Shown here: in pieces, positions 16,430-24,880 of the stretch
How positions within the stretch are numbered: position 1 is the first letter of the stretch
Layout of the letters: each line of letters starts with the position of its first letter
Source of the DNA: Gemmatimonadaceae bacterium
GTDB taxonomy: Bacteria; Gemmatimonadota; Gemmatimonadetes; Gemmatimonadales; Gemmatimonadaceae
Direction of reading: 5' to 3'
DNA length: 40,979 bases
Assembly (NCBI GenBank): GCA_016741895.1
Contig: JACVCT010000004.1
Coordinates: 6,751-47,729, forward strand
The notes under the pieces: generated by a model
The model's input: only the letters and a program-made list of their open reading frames with translations
Told to the model about the DNA's origin: nothing
Database searches by the model: none
Program-made: the position numbers and the translations under genes

Positions 16430-17299
16430 TCAGCGAAAATCACGGGCCGCCTCACGCACGGCGTCGGGCATGGTGGGATAGTGCAGCGGCAGGGCCTCCA
16501 TGGCGCGCATCAGCACGTCGGCAATGAGCAGATTGCGCACGGTCTTGTTGTCCGACGGCACCACGTACCACGGCGCCGCTGCCGTGCTGCAGCGCGTCAG
16601 CGCCTCATGATACGCCTCGGTGTACTCGGCCCAGCGCGCGCGGTCCTCGATGTCCTCAGCGCGGAACTTCCAGTTCTTGCGCGGGTCGTCGAGCCGCGAG
16701 GTGAGCCGCTCGTGCTGCTCGTCCTGTGAGACGTGCAGAAAACACTTGCAGATGACCACGCCGTTGGCGTGCAGCAACTCCTCAAAGGCGTTGATGTGCG
16801 CGTAGCGGCCGCGCCAGACCGTCTCCGGAGCCAGGCGTCGAACACGCACCGCCAGCACGTCTTCATAGTGCGAGCGATTGAACACCCCGACCTGCCCGCG
16901 TGGCGGCACCGCCTGATGCACACGCCAGAGAAAGTCGTGACGCAGTTCGAGTGGCGTGGGAGGCCCGAAAGCCGTCACCCGCACACCGGTGGGATTGAAC
17001 GCCCCGCAGACCGTCTTGATGACGCCGTCCTTGCCCGAGGCATCGCGTCCCTGCAGCACCAGCAGCACCGCATGGCGCCCATCGGCAAACAGCGCGTCCT
17101 GCAGCGCCTCGAGCCGGCCAAGGCGCTGCGAAAGCGCCGCCTCGATCTCCTTCTTGTTCGCGGCGCCGGACACCCGCGCCGCGGCATTGCCCAGATCGAG
17201 CGGCGCGGTGGGATTGACCGGCACTACCGGCGTGAGGCCCACACTGGTCAGGGAGACCAGCGCCTTGTCTGAACGCGCGTGCTGCGAAGGAGCCGTCAT
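16430..17299 (-). CDS. ppk2: Polyphosphate kinase 2 family protein (289 aa)
   Basis: Transfers phosphate between polyphosphate and nucleotides in the cytoplasm. Family marks: P-loop GRDASGKDG (84-92), Walker B-like VGVFNRSHYEDV (137-148), and the lid-type basic region LDDPRKNWKFRAEDIEDRARW, ending with WYVVPSDNKTVRNLLIADVL. One-domain length fits class I PPK2. The ORF track extends to 17659 but that part is out-of-frame sequence of the transporter gene. ATG 17299 overlaps the transporter stop (ATGA), so the two are translationally coupled. The kinase gene follows after 13 bases, giving a three-gene minus-strand run. Confidence 0.9.
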   Translation of the reverse strand: MTAPSQHARSDKALVSLTSVGLTPVVPVNPTAPLDLGNAAARVSGAANKKEIEAALSQRLGRLEALQDALFADGRHAVLLVLQGRDASGKDGVIKTVCGAFNPTGVRVTAFGPPTPLELRHDFLWRVHQAVPPRGQVGVFNRSHYEDVLAVRVRRLAPETVWRGRYAHINAFEELLHANGVVICKCFLHVSQDEQHERLTSRLDDPRKNWKFRAEDIEDRARWAEYTEAYHEALTRCSTAAAPWYVVPSDNKTVRNLLIADVLMRAMEALPLHYPTMPDAVREAARDFR

Positions 17300-18216
17300 G
17301 CGGTGAGATGGGGTTCGTAGGGTTCCATGTGAATGAGCACACCCGCCGCCGCGGGCAGCTGTCTGCGAATGGCCCCCTTCACCCGACCGGAAAGAATATG
17401 CGCCTCGTGCAGCGTCATGGACGGATCGGCCTGCACGTGAATGTCCACGTAGAACGCGGTGCCGGTCTTCCGCACCTTGAGCTTCTCGATGGCCAGCACG
17501 CCACTGGTGCCCAGGGCCGCCTCGCTGATGCACGACAGCACCGCCGGGCCGGGGGCGCGATCCATCAATTCGTGCAGGGCCCGACGCAGCAGCAGCATGC
17601 CATTCACCGCGATGATGGTGGCCGCCACGAGCGCGGCCCAGTCGTCGGCCACCTCCCACCCTTCACCGCCAACCACGGCGGCGGTGATGCCAACAAATGC
17701 CGCAAAGGAACTGATGGCATCCGAGCGATGATGCCAGGCGTCGGCCGTGACCGCCGTACTGCCCGACGCCGCACCGGCCGACGCCACCCGCTTGGCCAAG
17801 GTCTCTTTGACCACGATCACCACCAGCAGCACGACCAGCGTCCAGGGCGCGGGCGCATGATGCGGTGTGCGGATCTCGCGAATGGCCTCCACCGTGATGC
17901 CGGCCGCCGCGCCAAACATGAGCGCGGCCACCACGGCCCCCGCCAACGCCTCGGCCCGGCCGTAGCCAAAGGGGTACTGCGCGTCCGGGTCTCGACTGGC
18001 AATGCGCAAACCGCCCCAGACTACCAGCGACCCCACCATATCCGTGGCACTCTCGATGGCATCGGCCACGAGGGCGTAGGCGTTGCCCAACAGACCCGCC
18101 ACCAGCTTGATGACCGCCAGACCGGCGTTGACCAGCAGGCCCACCTGCGCCAGACGCTGGGCGTTGGGCAGAGGCGGCGAGACCGGGGACGTTGGTGGGT
18201 GGGGTGATGCCGTCAT
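17296..18216 (-). CDS. Cation diffusion facilitator family transporter (306 aa)
   Basis: Inner-membrane divalent-cation/proton antiporter. Six hydrophobic segments are visible, starting with VGLLVNAGLAVIKLVAGLL. Metal-site motifs are NAYALVADAIESATDMVGS in TM2 (Asp pair, with Asn where many zinc exporters have His) and DAWHHRSDAISS in TM5 (HxxxD). The C-terminal cytoplasmic domain (VLAIEKLKVRKTGTAFYVDIHVQADPSMTLHEAH) is typical. The His-poor TM2 site hints at a metal other than zinc, but that is inference. ATG 18216 was chosen over the GTG at 18243. It is divergent from the acyltransferase gene with 54 bases between starts. Confidence 0.85.
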   Translation of the reverse strand: MTASPHPPTSPVSPPLPNAQRLAQVGLLVNAGLAVIKLVAGLLGNAYALVADAIESATDMVGSLVVWGGLRIASRDPDAQYPFGYGRAEALAGAVVAALMFGAAAGITVEAIREIRTPHHAPAPWTLVVLLVVIVVKETLAKRVASAGAASGSTAVTADAWHHRSDAISSFAAFVGITAAVVGGEGWEVADDWAALVAATIIAVNGMLLLRRALHELMDRAPGPAVLSCISEAALGTSGVLAIEKLKVRKTGTAFYVDIHVQADPSMTLHEAHILSGRVKGAIRRQLPAAAGVLIHMEPYEPHLTA

Positions 18217-18270
18217 TCCCTGCAATATGTCACCACAGACCACGCGAGGGACCGGTTACATTTCCCGTGC

Positions 18271-19209
18271 ATGGCCGAATCATCCCCCGCACGTCGCCCC
18301 ACGCTGGCGCATCGTCTCGAATACGCCGCCACACGCGGCGCCGTCGCGGCCCTCCGCCTGCTGGGCTGGCGTGGCGCCAGTTGGGTGGGAGGACGGCTGG
18401 CCCGCTTTGCCTACCGGCCACTGGGCATCCGCCGGGGCGTCGTGGAACGCCAGATCGCGGCGGCCTTTCCGGATCTGTCGCCCGCCGACGTGCAACGTCT
18501 GGCCGAACGCTCCTACGACAACCTGGGCCGCACCTCCATCGAGGCCGCCATTCTCCCCGGCACCTCACGCGAGGATCTGCTCGCGCGCGTTGAACGCGTG
18601 AGTGGATGGGAACACGTGGAAGCCGCTCTCGCCAAGGGGCAGGGCATCATCTGCGTCACCGGGCACCTCGGCAACTGGGAACTGGGTGGGGCCTTCGTGG
18701 CCGCCCGCGGCGTACCCATTGATGCCGTGGCGCGCGGCATGGCCAATCCGATCTTCGAAGCCTATGTCACGCGCACGCGCCACGACATCGGCATGACGGT
18801 CATCCACGACAAGGACGCCGTGCGCCGCACGCCGCGCGCCCTGCGGGACAACCACCTCGTGGCCTTCCTCAGTGATCACGACGCACTCGGACTGGCCAGC
18901 ACCTTCGTGCCCTTCTTTGGTCGTCCGGCCAAGACGCCGCGCGGACCGGCGGTGTTTGCCCTGCGCTTCGACGCGCCCGTGCTGTTCATGGTCTTCGTGC
19001 GCCTGCCCAGCGGACGCTACGCCTTCGAGTGTGAACCGGTGGTTGTGGAGCGCACGGGAGACCGCGAGCAGGACATCGACGCCATCGTGCGACGCTACAC
19101 CGTCATGCTCGAGGCCAAGGTGCGCGAATACCCCGAGCAGTACTTCTGGCAGCACCGGCGCTGGCGCCGCCAGCCGCCCGACACGCCCGCGCATTTGCGT
19201 GAACCCTGA
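18271..19209 (+). CDS. LpxL/HtrB-type lysophospholipid acyltransferase (312 aa)
   Basis: Predicted inner-membrane-associated lipid A late acyltransferase. The catalytic HX4(D/E) motif is GHLGNWE (131-137). Other family blocks: ERSYDNLGRTSIEAAILPG upstream, then VARGMANPIFEAYVTRTRHDIGM, the substrate-binding FLSDHDALGLASTFVPFFGRPAKTPRGPAVFALR and the C-terminal YPEQYFWQHRRWRRQP. Length is usual for the family. Its presence implies lipopolysaccharide or a related acylated lipid. MtgA follows 12 bases later on the same strand, an envelope-biogenesis pair. Confidence 0.9.
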   Translation: MAESSPARRPTLAHRLEYAATRGAVAALRLLGWRGASWVGGRLARFAYRPLGIRRGVVERQIAAAFPDLSPADVQRLAERSYDNLGRTSIEAAILPGTSREDLLARVERVSGWEHVEAALAKGQGIICVTGHLGNWELGGAFVAARGVPIDAVARGMANPIFEAYVTRTRHDIGMTVIHDKDAVRRTPRALRDNHLVAFLSDHDALGLASTFVPFFGRPAKTPRGPAVFALRFDAPVLFMVFVRLPSGRYAFECEPVVVERTGDREQDIDAIVRRYTVMLEAKVREYPEQYFWQHRRWRRQPPDTPAHLREP

Positions 19210-19221
19210 CATGTGTCCCGC

Positions 19222-20001
19222 ATGAGCCCTCGTCGCAAGCGCGACAGCGCCGGCCGCACGACGGGCGCACGGCGCCGCGTCGGGTGGCGTCTCTGGCTGC
19301 GTCGCGCCGCCATGGCCCTTGGCGTGTTTCTCCTGCTGCCCGTGCCGGCCATTCTGCTGTTTTCCGTGGTGGACCCGCCCATCACGGCGGTCATGCTGGC
19401 CCGCGCCGGCAGCCGCCTCATGGACGGCACCCGACCCGTCTTTCCTCGTCACACCCCGGTGTCGCGCGCGCAGCAGTCGCCGCGCCTGCGCCGCGCCGTG
19501 CTGGCCTCGGAAGACGACCGATTCTACCTGCACTTCGGCATCGACACGCTCGAACTGCGCAAGGCGCTTGAACGTCGTCGCCAGGGCGGGCGTCTGCGTG
19601 GCGCCAGCACGCTCACGCAGCAGGTGGCCAAGAACATCTTTCTCTGGAATGGCCGCTCCTACGTCCGCAAGGGTCTCGAGGTGTACCTCACGCTCTGGCT
19701 CGAACTGCTGCTGAGCAAGGAGCGCATCCTCGACCTCTACATCAACCTGGCCGAGTGGGGCCCCGATGAGTTCGGCGCGGAAGCGGGAGCGCAGCGGCAC
19801 TTCCGCAAGAGTGCGGCGGCGCTCACGCGTGAGGAAGCCGCGCGCATGGCGGCCATTCTGCCCGCACCACGCCGCTGGTCGCCAAAGGGCAACATCGCCA
19901 CACGCCGGGCGGCCGTCATTCTTGAGCGCATGAACTACCCGGCGCCGCGTGAACTGCCGGAAACGTCACCGTCATCACGTCGCCGCGCGCAACGTCGCTA
20001 G
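19222..20001 (+). CDS. mtgA: Monofunctional peptidoglycan glycosyltransferase MtgA (259 aa)
   Basis: Polymerises lipid II into glycan strands at the inner membrane. An Arg-rich N-terminus is followed by one membrane helix (AAMALGVFLLLPVPAILLFSVV, about 26-47). The GT51 motifs are EDDRFYLHFGID (catalytic Glu of ED-x-x-F-x-x-H-x-G), GASTLTQQVAKNIFLW, RKGLEVYLTLWLELLLSKERILDLYINLAEWG and REEAARMAAILPAPRRWSP. No transpeptidase domain. ATG 19222 was chosen; a GTG at 19213 would add three residues. Confidence 0.93.
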   Translation: MSPRRKRDSAGRTTGARRRVGWRLWLRRAAMALGVFLLLPVPAILLFSVVDPPITAVMLARAGSRLMDGTRPVFPRHTPVSRAQQSPRLRRAVLASEDDRFYLHFGIDTLELRKALERRRQGGRLRGASTLTQQVAKNIFLWNGRSYVRKGLEVYLTLWLELLLSKERILDLYINLAEWGPDEFGAEAGAQRHFRKSAAALTREEAARMAAILPAPRRWSPKGNIATRRAAVILERMNYPAPRELPETSPSSRRRAQRR

Positions 20002-20064
20002 CGTCGACGGGTACCACGACCTACACTCCTTCGTATCCTCCCGCTTTTCACCAGCGTGACTGCC

Positions 20065-21138
20065 ATGCGTTCTGTGCGTTTCGTTTCAACCGGTCTGCTG
20101 TCCGGTGCCCTGCTCACCACCGCGCTCGTGCCGTCGCTTTCGGCGCAGCCCAACACCACCGGCAGTGGCGCTGGGAGTGCCGCGCGCACTTCGGGTTCGG
20201 CAGCCAAACCAGCTTCCGCGAAGTCCGCCACGGCCGACACCGGCCGCAAGAAGGTGCGTGGTTCACTCGGCCCGCAGGCCGGTGACCGACACATGGCCTT
20301 CCGCGACGCCGGCAGCGACGCCGACTCCCTCTGGCCGCCCAAGATGCCGGCGCCCCTGCCCGGCTCCATTCTCCCCGCGAAGCGCATCATTGCCTTCTAC
20401 GGCAATCCGCTCAGCCGCCGCATGGGCATTCTTGGCGAGTTCGATCCGCCGGAGATGATGCGCAAGCTGGATGCCGAGGTGGCGGCGTGGAACAAGGCCG
20501 ATCCGGCGCACCCGGTGCAGCCCGCCATGCACCTCATTGCCATGGTGGCCAACCCGCACCCCGGTCCCAGCGGCAAGTACCGCACCCGCATGGACAGCTC
20601 GCTCATCGAAAAGGTGTACGGCTGGGCGAAGAGCAAGAACGCCATCATGTTCGTGGACCTGCAGGTGGGTCAGAGCACGCTACGTGACGAACTGCCGTGG
20701 ATCGAGAAGTTCCTCGTGCGCCCCGACGTGCACCTGGGCATCGACCCCGAGTTCTCCATGAAGAACGGCGGCATCCCCGGCAAGCGAATCGGTACCTACG
20801 ACGCCGCCGACATCAACTACGCCATTCGCTACCTCGCCAATCTCGTCGAGAAGCACAACCTGCCGCCCAAGATTCTGGTCGTGCATCGCTTCACGCCCAA
20901 GGGCGTGACCAACGCCAAGGACATCAAGCTCGATCCGCCCGTGCAGGTGGTCATGCACATGGACGGATTCGGGGCGCCCTGGCTCAAGCGCGACACCTAC
21001 TGGCGTGACATCAAGAAGGAACCGGTGCAGTTCACGGGCTGGAAGCAGTTCACGAAGCTCAAGAACGACAAGCCGGCCACTTCACGGGAAGAGATCTTGC
21101 GGCTCTGGCCGGTGCCGCTGTACATCCAGTTGCAGTAA
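20065..21138 (+). CDS. Secreted TIM-barrel-like protein of unknown function (357 aa)
   Basis: A signal peptide (RFVSTGLLSGALLTTALVPSLSAQP) is followed by a roughly 60-residue Ser/Ala/Lys linker, then a folded domain from about 100: KRIIAFYGNPLSRRMGILGEFDPPEMMRKL, AMHLIAMVANPHPGPSGKYRTRMD, NAIMFVDLQVGQST, VHLGIDPEFSMK...IPGKRIGTYDAADINYAIRYLANLV and PPKILVVHRFTPKGVTNAKDI. The alternating strand-helix pattern with conserved Asp/Glu/His at strand ends looks like a glycoside-hydrolase-type barrel. Similar secreted proteins are known in actinobacteria without an assigned activity. The enzyme role is not established. ATG 20065 is preferred to GTG 20056. Confidence 0.65.
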   Translation: MRSVRFVSTGLLSGALLTTALVPSLSAQPNTTGSGAGSAARTSGSAAKPASAKSATADTGRKKVRGSLGPQAGDRHMAFRDAGSDADSLWPPKMPAPLPGSILPAKRIIAFYGNPLSRRMGILGEFDPPEMMRKLDAEVAAWNKADPAHPVQPAMHLIAMVANPHPGPSGKYRTRMDSSLIEKVYGWAKSKNAIMFVDLQVGQSTLRDELPWIEKFLVRPDVHLGIDPEFSMKNGGIPGKRIGTYDAADINYAIRYLANLVEKHNLPPKILVVHRFTPKGVTNAKDIKLDPPVQVVMHMDGFGAPWLKRDTYWRDIKKEPVQFTGWKQFTKLKNDKPATSREEILRLWPVPLYIQLQ

Positions 21139-21190
21139 GCCTCACTCACCCGCGACGCTTGCCCGTCGCTTCCCCGCCTCCGGAGTGCGC

Positions 21191-22120
21191 ATGCCGAAGC
21201 CTGATGACGTGTCCCACAGCCGCCGTCATCTGGTCTCCGGCCTCGGCGTCACGCTGGGGGCGGCGGCCGTTGTGGGACCGGCGTTTGCGGCACCGGCCCT
21301 CGCGGCCGCGTCGTCGGACAGGTCTTTGGAGGCCTCGTCGCTGCCCGCGGAGCGCCCCCTGATGGCCGGACGGCTCAGGCAATCGGTGGCGCGCTGGTGT
21401 TTTGCGCGCACGCCCATTCACGACCTGTGCCGCGAAGCCAGGCGCATCGGCCTCGTGGGCATCGACCTGCTGGGCCCCGAGGAGTGGAGCATCCCGGCGC
21501 AGTACGGCCTCGAATGCACCATGGGCAACAGCTGGGGCAGCATTCCCGTGGGCTTCAATCGCCTCGAGCACCACGACAAGCTCGTGAATGACGGGACTCC
21601 GTACATCGCGCGCGCCGCAGCCGCCGGCGTCAAACGCATCGTGGTGTTCAGCGGCAATCGCAACGGTCTCGCTGACCGCGAAGGCATTGCCAATTGCATT
21701 GCGGGGCTCAAGCGCCTCATGCCCGTCGCCGAGCAGCATGGCGTGGTGTTGTGCATGGAGATGCTCAACAGCAAGGTCGACCACAAGGACTATCACGCCG
21801 ACCACACCGCCTGGGCGGTGGCCGTCGCCGAAGGCGTGAACAGTCCGTCGTTCCGCCTGCTCTACGACATCTACCACATGCAGGTCATGGAGGGCGATGT
21901 GATTGCGACCATCGGCCGAGCGTGGCCATGGATTGCGCATTTCCATACCGCCGGCGTGCCGGGGCGGCACGAGATTGGTGATGCACAGGAGCTCAACTAT
22001 CGCGCCATTGCGCGCGCGATTGCCGATCGCGGATACGAGGGAGTGTTCGCACATGAGTTCATGCCGGAGAAGGCGGGGTTCGAGACGTTGGGGGAGGCGG
22101 TACGCATCTGTACGGTCTGA
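21191..22120 (+). CDS. Tat-exported hydroxypyruvate isomerase-like TIM-barrel protein (309 aa)
   Basis: A twin-arginine signal (SRRHLVSGLGVTLGAAAVVGPAFAAPALA) is followed by a xylose-isomerase-like barrel close to the Hyi family: CREARRIGLVGIDLLGPEEW, GVKRIVVFSGNR, VLCMEMLNSKVDH (metal Glu), FRLLYDIYHMQVMEGD (metal Asp), IAHFHTAGVPGRHE (His) and GYEGVFAHEFMP (Glu). These match the metal-binding set of hydroxypyruvate isomerases. Export with a cofactor-loaded fold is consistent with a Tat signal. The substrate is likely a small sugar or keto-acid but unproven. ATG 21191 has CGGAG 6 bases upstream; the ORF-track start at 21005 lies in the previous gene. Confidence 0.85.
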   Translation: MPKPDDVSHSRRHLVSGLGVTLGAAAVVGPAFAAPALAAASSDRSLEASSLPAERPLMAGRLRQSVARWCFARTPIHDLCREARRIGLVGIDLLGPEEWSIPAQYGLECTMGNSWGSIPVGFNRLEHHDKLVNDGTPYIARAAAAGVKRIVVFSGNRNGLADREGIANCIAGLKRLMPVAEQHGVVLCMEMLNSKVDHKDYHADHTAWAVAVAEGVNSPSFRLLYDIYHMQVMEGDVIATIGRAWPWIAHFHTAGVPGRHEIGDAQELNYRAIARAIADRGYEGVFAHEFMPEKAGFETLGEAVRICTV

Positions 22121-22220
22121 CTGCGGTCGGGGTCGGGGTGCGCCATCCGCAGTTCTGGGCTCTGGGCTGTGGGTTGTGAGTGGGAGTGGTGCGGCGGGGG
22201 GCATCACGTGATTCGCCAGA

Positions 22221-22268
22221 CCCAGACCCAGACCCAGACCCAAACCCAGACCCAGACCCAAACCCCGA
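22221..22268. repeat. Hexanucleotide repeat (CCCAGA/CCCAAA)8
   Basis: Eight units of CCCAGA or CCCAAA in perfect 6-base register. The minus strand reads GGG-N3 eight times, a strong G-quadruplex pattern. It lies in the 374-bp gap 22121-22494 between the isomerase-like gene and blaI. The rest of that gap holds GC-rich, repeat-like CAGCCCA sequence near 22360 and the blaI promoter. Confidence 0.9.
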
Positions 22269-22439
22269 CTCCGACCTGGACCTCTGCCCGGACCCCGACC
22301 GCCCGTTCCACCGGCGTCGCGTAAACGCGAGAGCCCCCGCCGCCACACCACTCAAACGCACAGCCCACAGCCCACGGCGCAATGCAGTGGACGGCGCAAA
22401 CCGGTGTACCGCGCCCCGCCGTTACTACTGACTTTCCCG

Positions 22440-22484
22440 TTGACAACCGTCCCTGCCCGCCCCATACTACGGAAGAACCCGTAG
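22440..22484 (+). promoter_or_regulatory. Promoter and dyad operator of the first blaI operon
   Basis: TTGACA (22440-22445), 17 bases, CATACT (22463-22468). Overlapping and following is the perfect dyad CTACGG-N6-CCGTAG (22467-22484), placed where a BlaI dimer would block initiation. BlaI-family operators are usually dyads with TACA/TGTA-like half-sites; autoregulation is inferred. Confidence 0.6.
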
Positions 22485-22494
22485 CCACGCACCC

Positions 22495-22872
22495 ATGTCC
22501 GACCTCCACTTCCCCCCGCGCGAACTCGCCGTCATGTCCGTCCTCTGGCGCCTCGGCTCTGCCACCGTCGCCGAAGTCCGCGAATATCTCGACGAAGACC
22601 TCGCCTACACCTCCGTGCTCTCCGCCCTCCAGATCCTCGAGGACAAGGGCTACGTGCGGCACGAGGCCGAAGGCCGCGCCTACCGCTACATCCCCACCGT
22701 CGCGGCCGACAAGGCCGGCCGCAGCGCCATCACGCGCATCAAGGACGCGATCTTCCAGGGCTCCGCCGAACGCCTGTTCGCGCAGCTCGTCGCCGATCGC
22801 CGACTGAGTCGGGAGGAACTCCAGCGCATGCGTGAACTGCTGGCCGAACGACTGGGAGACGACGATGCCTGA
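22495..22872 (+). CDS. BlaI/MecI-family transcriptional repressor (125 aa)
   Basis: Winged-helix repressor: PPRELAVMSVLWRLGSATVAEVREYLDEDLAYTSVLSALQILEDKGYVRHEAEGRAYRYIP (about 7-66), then a helical dimerisation tail (RLFAQLVADRRLSREELQRMRELLAERLGD). In BlaI proteins the partner M56 protease inactivates or releases the repressor when a signal is sensed. The partner gene starts 8 bases before this stop (overlap at 22865), so the pair is coupled. An operator-like dyad sits at its own promoter. Confidence 0.93.
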   Translation: MSDLHFPPRELAVMSVLWRLGSATVAEVREYLDEDLAYTSVLSALQILEDKGYVRHEAEGRAYRYIPTVAADKAGRSAITRIKDAIFQGSAERLFAQLVADRRLSREELQRMRELLAERLGDDDA

Positions 22873-24466
22873 GACGATGCCTGAACTGTTCCTGCTCCCG
22901 TCATCCGCGGGCGTGTTTGCCTGGCTGCTGACCTGGCTGGTCACCGCCACGCTCATCTCGTTCAGCCTGGCCGGCTTGGCGCTCCTGCTCGAGCGCGTGC
23001 TGCGTGGACTCGTGCCGGCGCGCCTGCTCTGGGCTGGCGCCATGGCGGTCGCGCTTGCGCTGACATTGACACAGCCGCTGCGCAGGTCGCCGCTGACCGC
23101 ACCATCCGCTGCCCGCGTCGCGCTGCCACTTCGCCTCGAACCAACGCCTGTTGCGCCGTCGCCCTTCGAGCGCGCGCTGAACACGCTGCGGGCTGCCGCG
23201 ACCACACTGCCTTCGGCATTCAGCAACACCGGTTCGGCCGTCGCGCAGCAGCTGCGCGATGGGCTGACGCGTACCTCACCCCTCGTGCAAGGCACCGTGC
23301 AAGGCGGTCTGCTGCTGGCCTGGCCACTCGCGTCGTCGCTGTTGGCTGTGCTGCTGTTCGCGAGCTATCGCCGTCAGCGCCGCCTTCTGGCCAACGCACC
23401 CATGGCCCTGGTCAACGCGCAGCCCGTGCGGCTCAGTGGCGACTTCGGTCCCGCCGTGGTGGGGCTGCGGCGTCCCGACATCGTGCTGCCGGAGTGGCTG
23501 CTTTCACGAAGCACACGTGAGCAGCAGTTGGTGGTGGCGCACGAACGCTCGCACGTGGAGGCGGGTGACCATGTCCTGCTGCTCGCCGCCAACGTTGCCG
23601 TCGTCCTCATGCCGTGGAACGCCGCGCTCTGGTTCATGGCCTCGCGGCTGCGTCTGGCCATCGAACTCGATTGCGACGCCCGTGTGCTCGCACAACTGGC
23701 GGCCCCCCGCGAGTACGGTCAGTTGCTCATTGAACTCTCGGCCGCCCTGCAACCCGCGCGTCGTCTGCATGCTGTGCCTGCCTTTTCCTACCGCGCGTCC
23801 CACCTCGAACGGAGACTGCATACCATGACCGCACGCCCTGTCCGCTTCCGTCAGGCCCGCCGCATCACTGGCATCCTCATGGCCACCGCCACGCTGGCCG
23901 TGGCCTGCAAGGCCGAATTGCCCACCGCCACGGATGTCGCCGCCATGGACGTGGCCAGCGCACAGCGCAAGGCCGTGGCCTTCACCGGTCAGTCGGATGA
24001 CGCGCGGTACTTCGTCAACGGCGTCGAGACCAGCAAGGCGGACGCCATGAAGATTTCGTCCGACCGCATTGCCACCATCGAGGTACGCAAGAGCGACAAG
24101 GGCGAACAGCTCATGTTCGTGGCCACCACGGATGCCAGCAAGACAGCCGGCTTCTCGGCCATCGAGGACACCCGCACCGACACGGCCGCCAGGAACGTCA
24201 TACGCCTCCGCCGCGCGGACAGCGGCGTCGTGACCTTGCGTGCCTCCACCGACAGCAGCCCCACGCGCATTCGCCTGTCGTCAAAGGCCAGTACCGGTCC
24301 CACGCCGCTCTTCATTCTCGACGGCAAGCGCGTCGACGAAGCCGCCATGAATCGCCTCGCGCCCTCGACCATCGAATCCGTGGAAGTGATCAAGGGCGCG
24401 GCCGGTGTGGCGCTTTACGGCAACGATGCCGCGAACGGCGTCGTCGTCATCAAGACCAGGCGATAA
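22865..24466 (+). CDS. M56 (BlaR1-like) metalloprotease with TonB-plug-like tail (533 aa)
   Basis: Membrane zinc protease predicted to inactivate the adjacent BlaI. The N-terminal half has membrane helices (FAWLLTWLVTATLISFSLAGLALLL; ARLLWAGAMAVALALTL; LLLAWPLASSLLAVLLF) and a cytosolic-type M56 domain with zinc motif HERSH (226-230) and ELDCDARV downstream. After a Cys-containing hydrophobic helix (ITGILMATATLAVACKAE) comes a roughly 180-residue extracytoplasmic part ending in PLFILDGKRVDEAAMNRLAPSTIESVEVIKGAAGVALYGNDAANGVVVIKTRR. This matches the end of TonB-dependent-receptor plug domains, where classical BlaR1 has a penicillin-binding sensor. ATG 22865 was chosen over the track start. Confidence 0.85.
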   Translation: MPETMPELFLLPSSAGVFAWLLTWLVTATLISFSLAGLALLLERVLRGLVPARLLWAGAMAVALALTLTQPLRRSPLTAPSAARVALPLRLEPTPVAPSPFERALNTLRAAATTLPSAFSNTGSAVAQQLRDGLTRTSPLVQGTVQGGLLLAWPLASSLLAVLLFASYRRQRRLLANAPMALVNAQPVRLSGDFGPAVVGLRRPDIVLPEWLLSRSTREQQLVVAHERSHVEAGDHVLLLAANVAVVLMPWNAALWFMASRLRLAIELDCDARVLAQLAAPREYGQLLIELSAALQPARRLHAVPAFSYRASHLERRLHTMTARPVRFRQARRITGILMATATLAVACKAELPTATDVAAMDVASAQRKAVAFTGQSDDARYFVNGVETSKADAMKISSDRIATIEVRKSDKGEQLMFVATTDASKTAGFSAIEDTRTDTAARNVIRLRRADSGVVTLRASTDSSPTRIRLSSKASTGPTPLFILDGKRVDEAAMNRLAPSTIESVEVIKGAAGVALYGNDAANGVVVIKTRR

Positions 24467-24487
24467 CACGACACATGGAGCGGGGGG

Positions 24488-24880
24488 CTAGTACGCCACC
24501 CGCTCCACGTCGGTGCCAACAAAGGCCTCACCCACAGCCAGCACCGGCTCACCACTCTCGATGGCCAGCGCATAGGCCATGCAGTCGCCGAATCCCAGCG
24601 CCGCCGCATGACGGCCTGCACCGAATGTGCGCGCGGCCTCACGCGCCCGGTGGGCCTGTGATTCGGTGAACGGCAGCACCGTCACCTCGAGTTCGCGCAG
24701 CAGGGCATCGAGCTCGAGGTCCACGCCACCCTGCCGCTCACCCAGCAGCAGCAGCGCCGCATCCACCACCGTGGCCGCAGAGATGGCCCGCACCGGCGCC
24801 CGCATGATGGCCGTGTGCAGCAGCGACGCATCGGCCTCGTTGCGCCAAAGCGCCCGCAGCGCTGACGTGGTCAGAATCAC
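24488..24880 (-). CDS. vapC: VapC-type PIN-domain toxin with altered first active-site residue (130 aa)
   Basis: PIN ribonuclease of a type II toxin-antitoxin pair. Family blocks: MILTTSALRALWRNEADA, APVRAISAATVVDAALLL, LPFTESQAHRAREAARTFG, LGFGDCMAYALAIESGEPVLAVGEAFVGTDVERV. The later acidic residues (D in GDCMAYA, D in GTDVER) are present, but the first catalytic Asp of the usual (V/I)-D-(T/S)-S-A start is Thr (LTTSA). Activity may therefore be reduced or lost. The GTG start overlaps the vapB stop (GTGA). Confidence 0.88.
   Translation of the reverse strand: MILTTSALRALWRNEADASLLHTAIMRAPVRAISAATVVDAALLLLGERQGGVDLELDALLRELEVTVLPFTESQAHRAREAARTFGAGRHAAALGFGDCMAYALAIESGEPVLAVGEAFVGTDVERVAY

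Noticed and set aside
14329-16527. 732-aa plus-strand ORF
   Set aside because: It is antisense to the histidine kinase, whose domains and active-site motifs are complete; His/Arg/Gln-rich composition is typical of a shadow frame.
18565-19800. 411-aa minus-strand ORF
   Set aside because: It lies opposite LpxL and MtgA, which have full catalytic motifs; no family resemblance.
22216-22275. CRISPR-like array
   Set aside because: Units are six bases with no unique spacers; it is a simple tandem repeat.
21146-22351. 401-aa minus-strand ORF with Gly-rich start
   Set aside because: Its start is a translation of the G-rich hexamer repeat and the rest is antisense to the isomerase-like gene.
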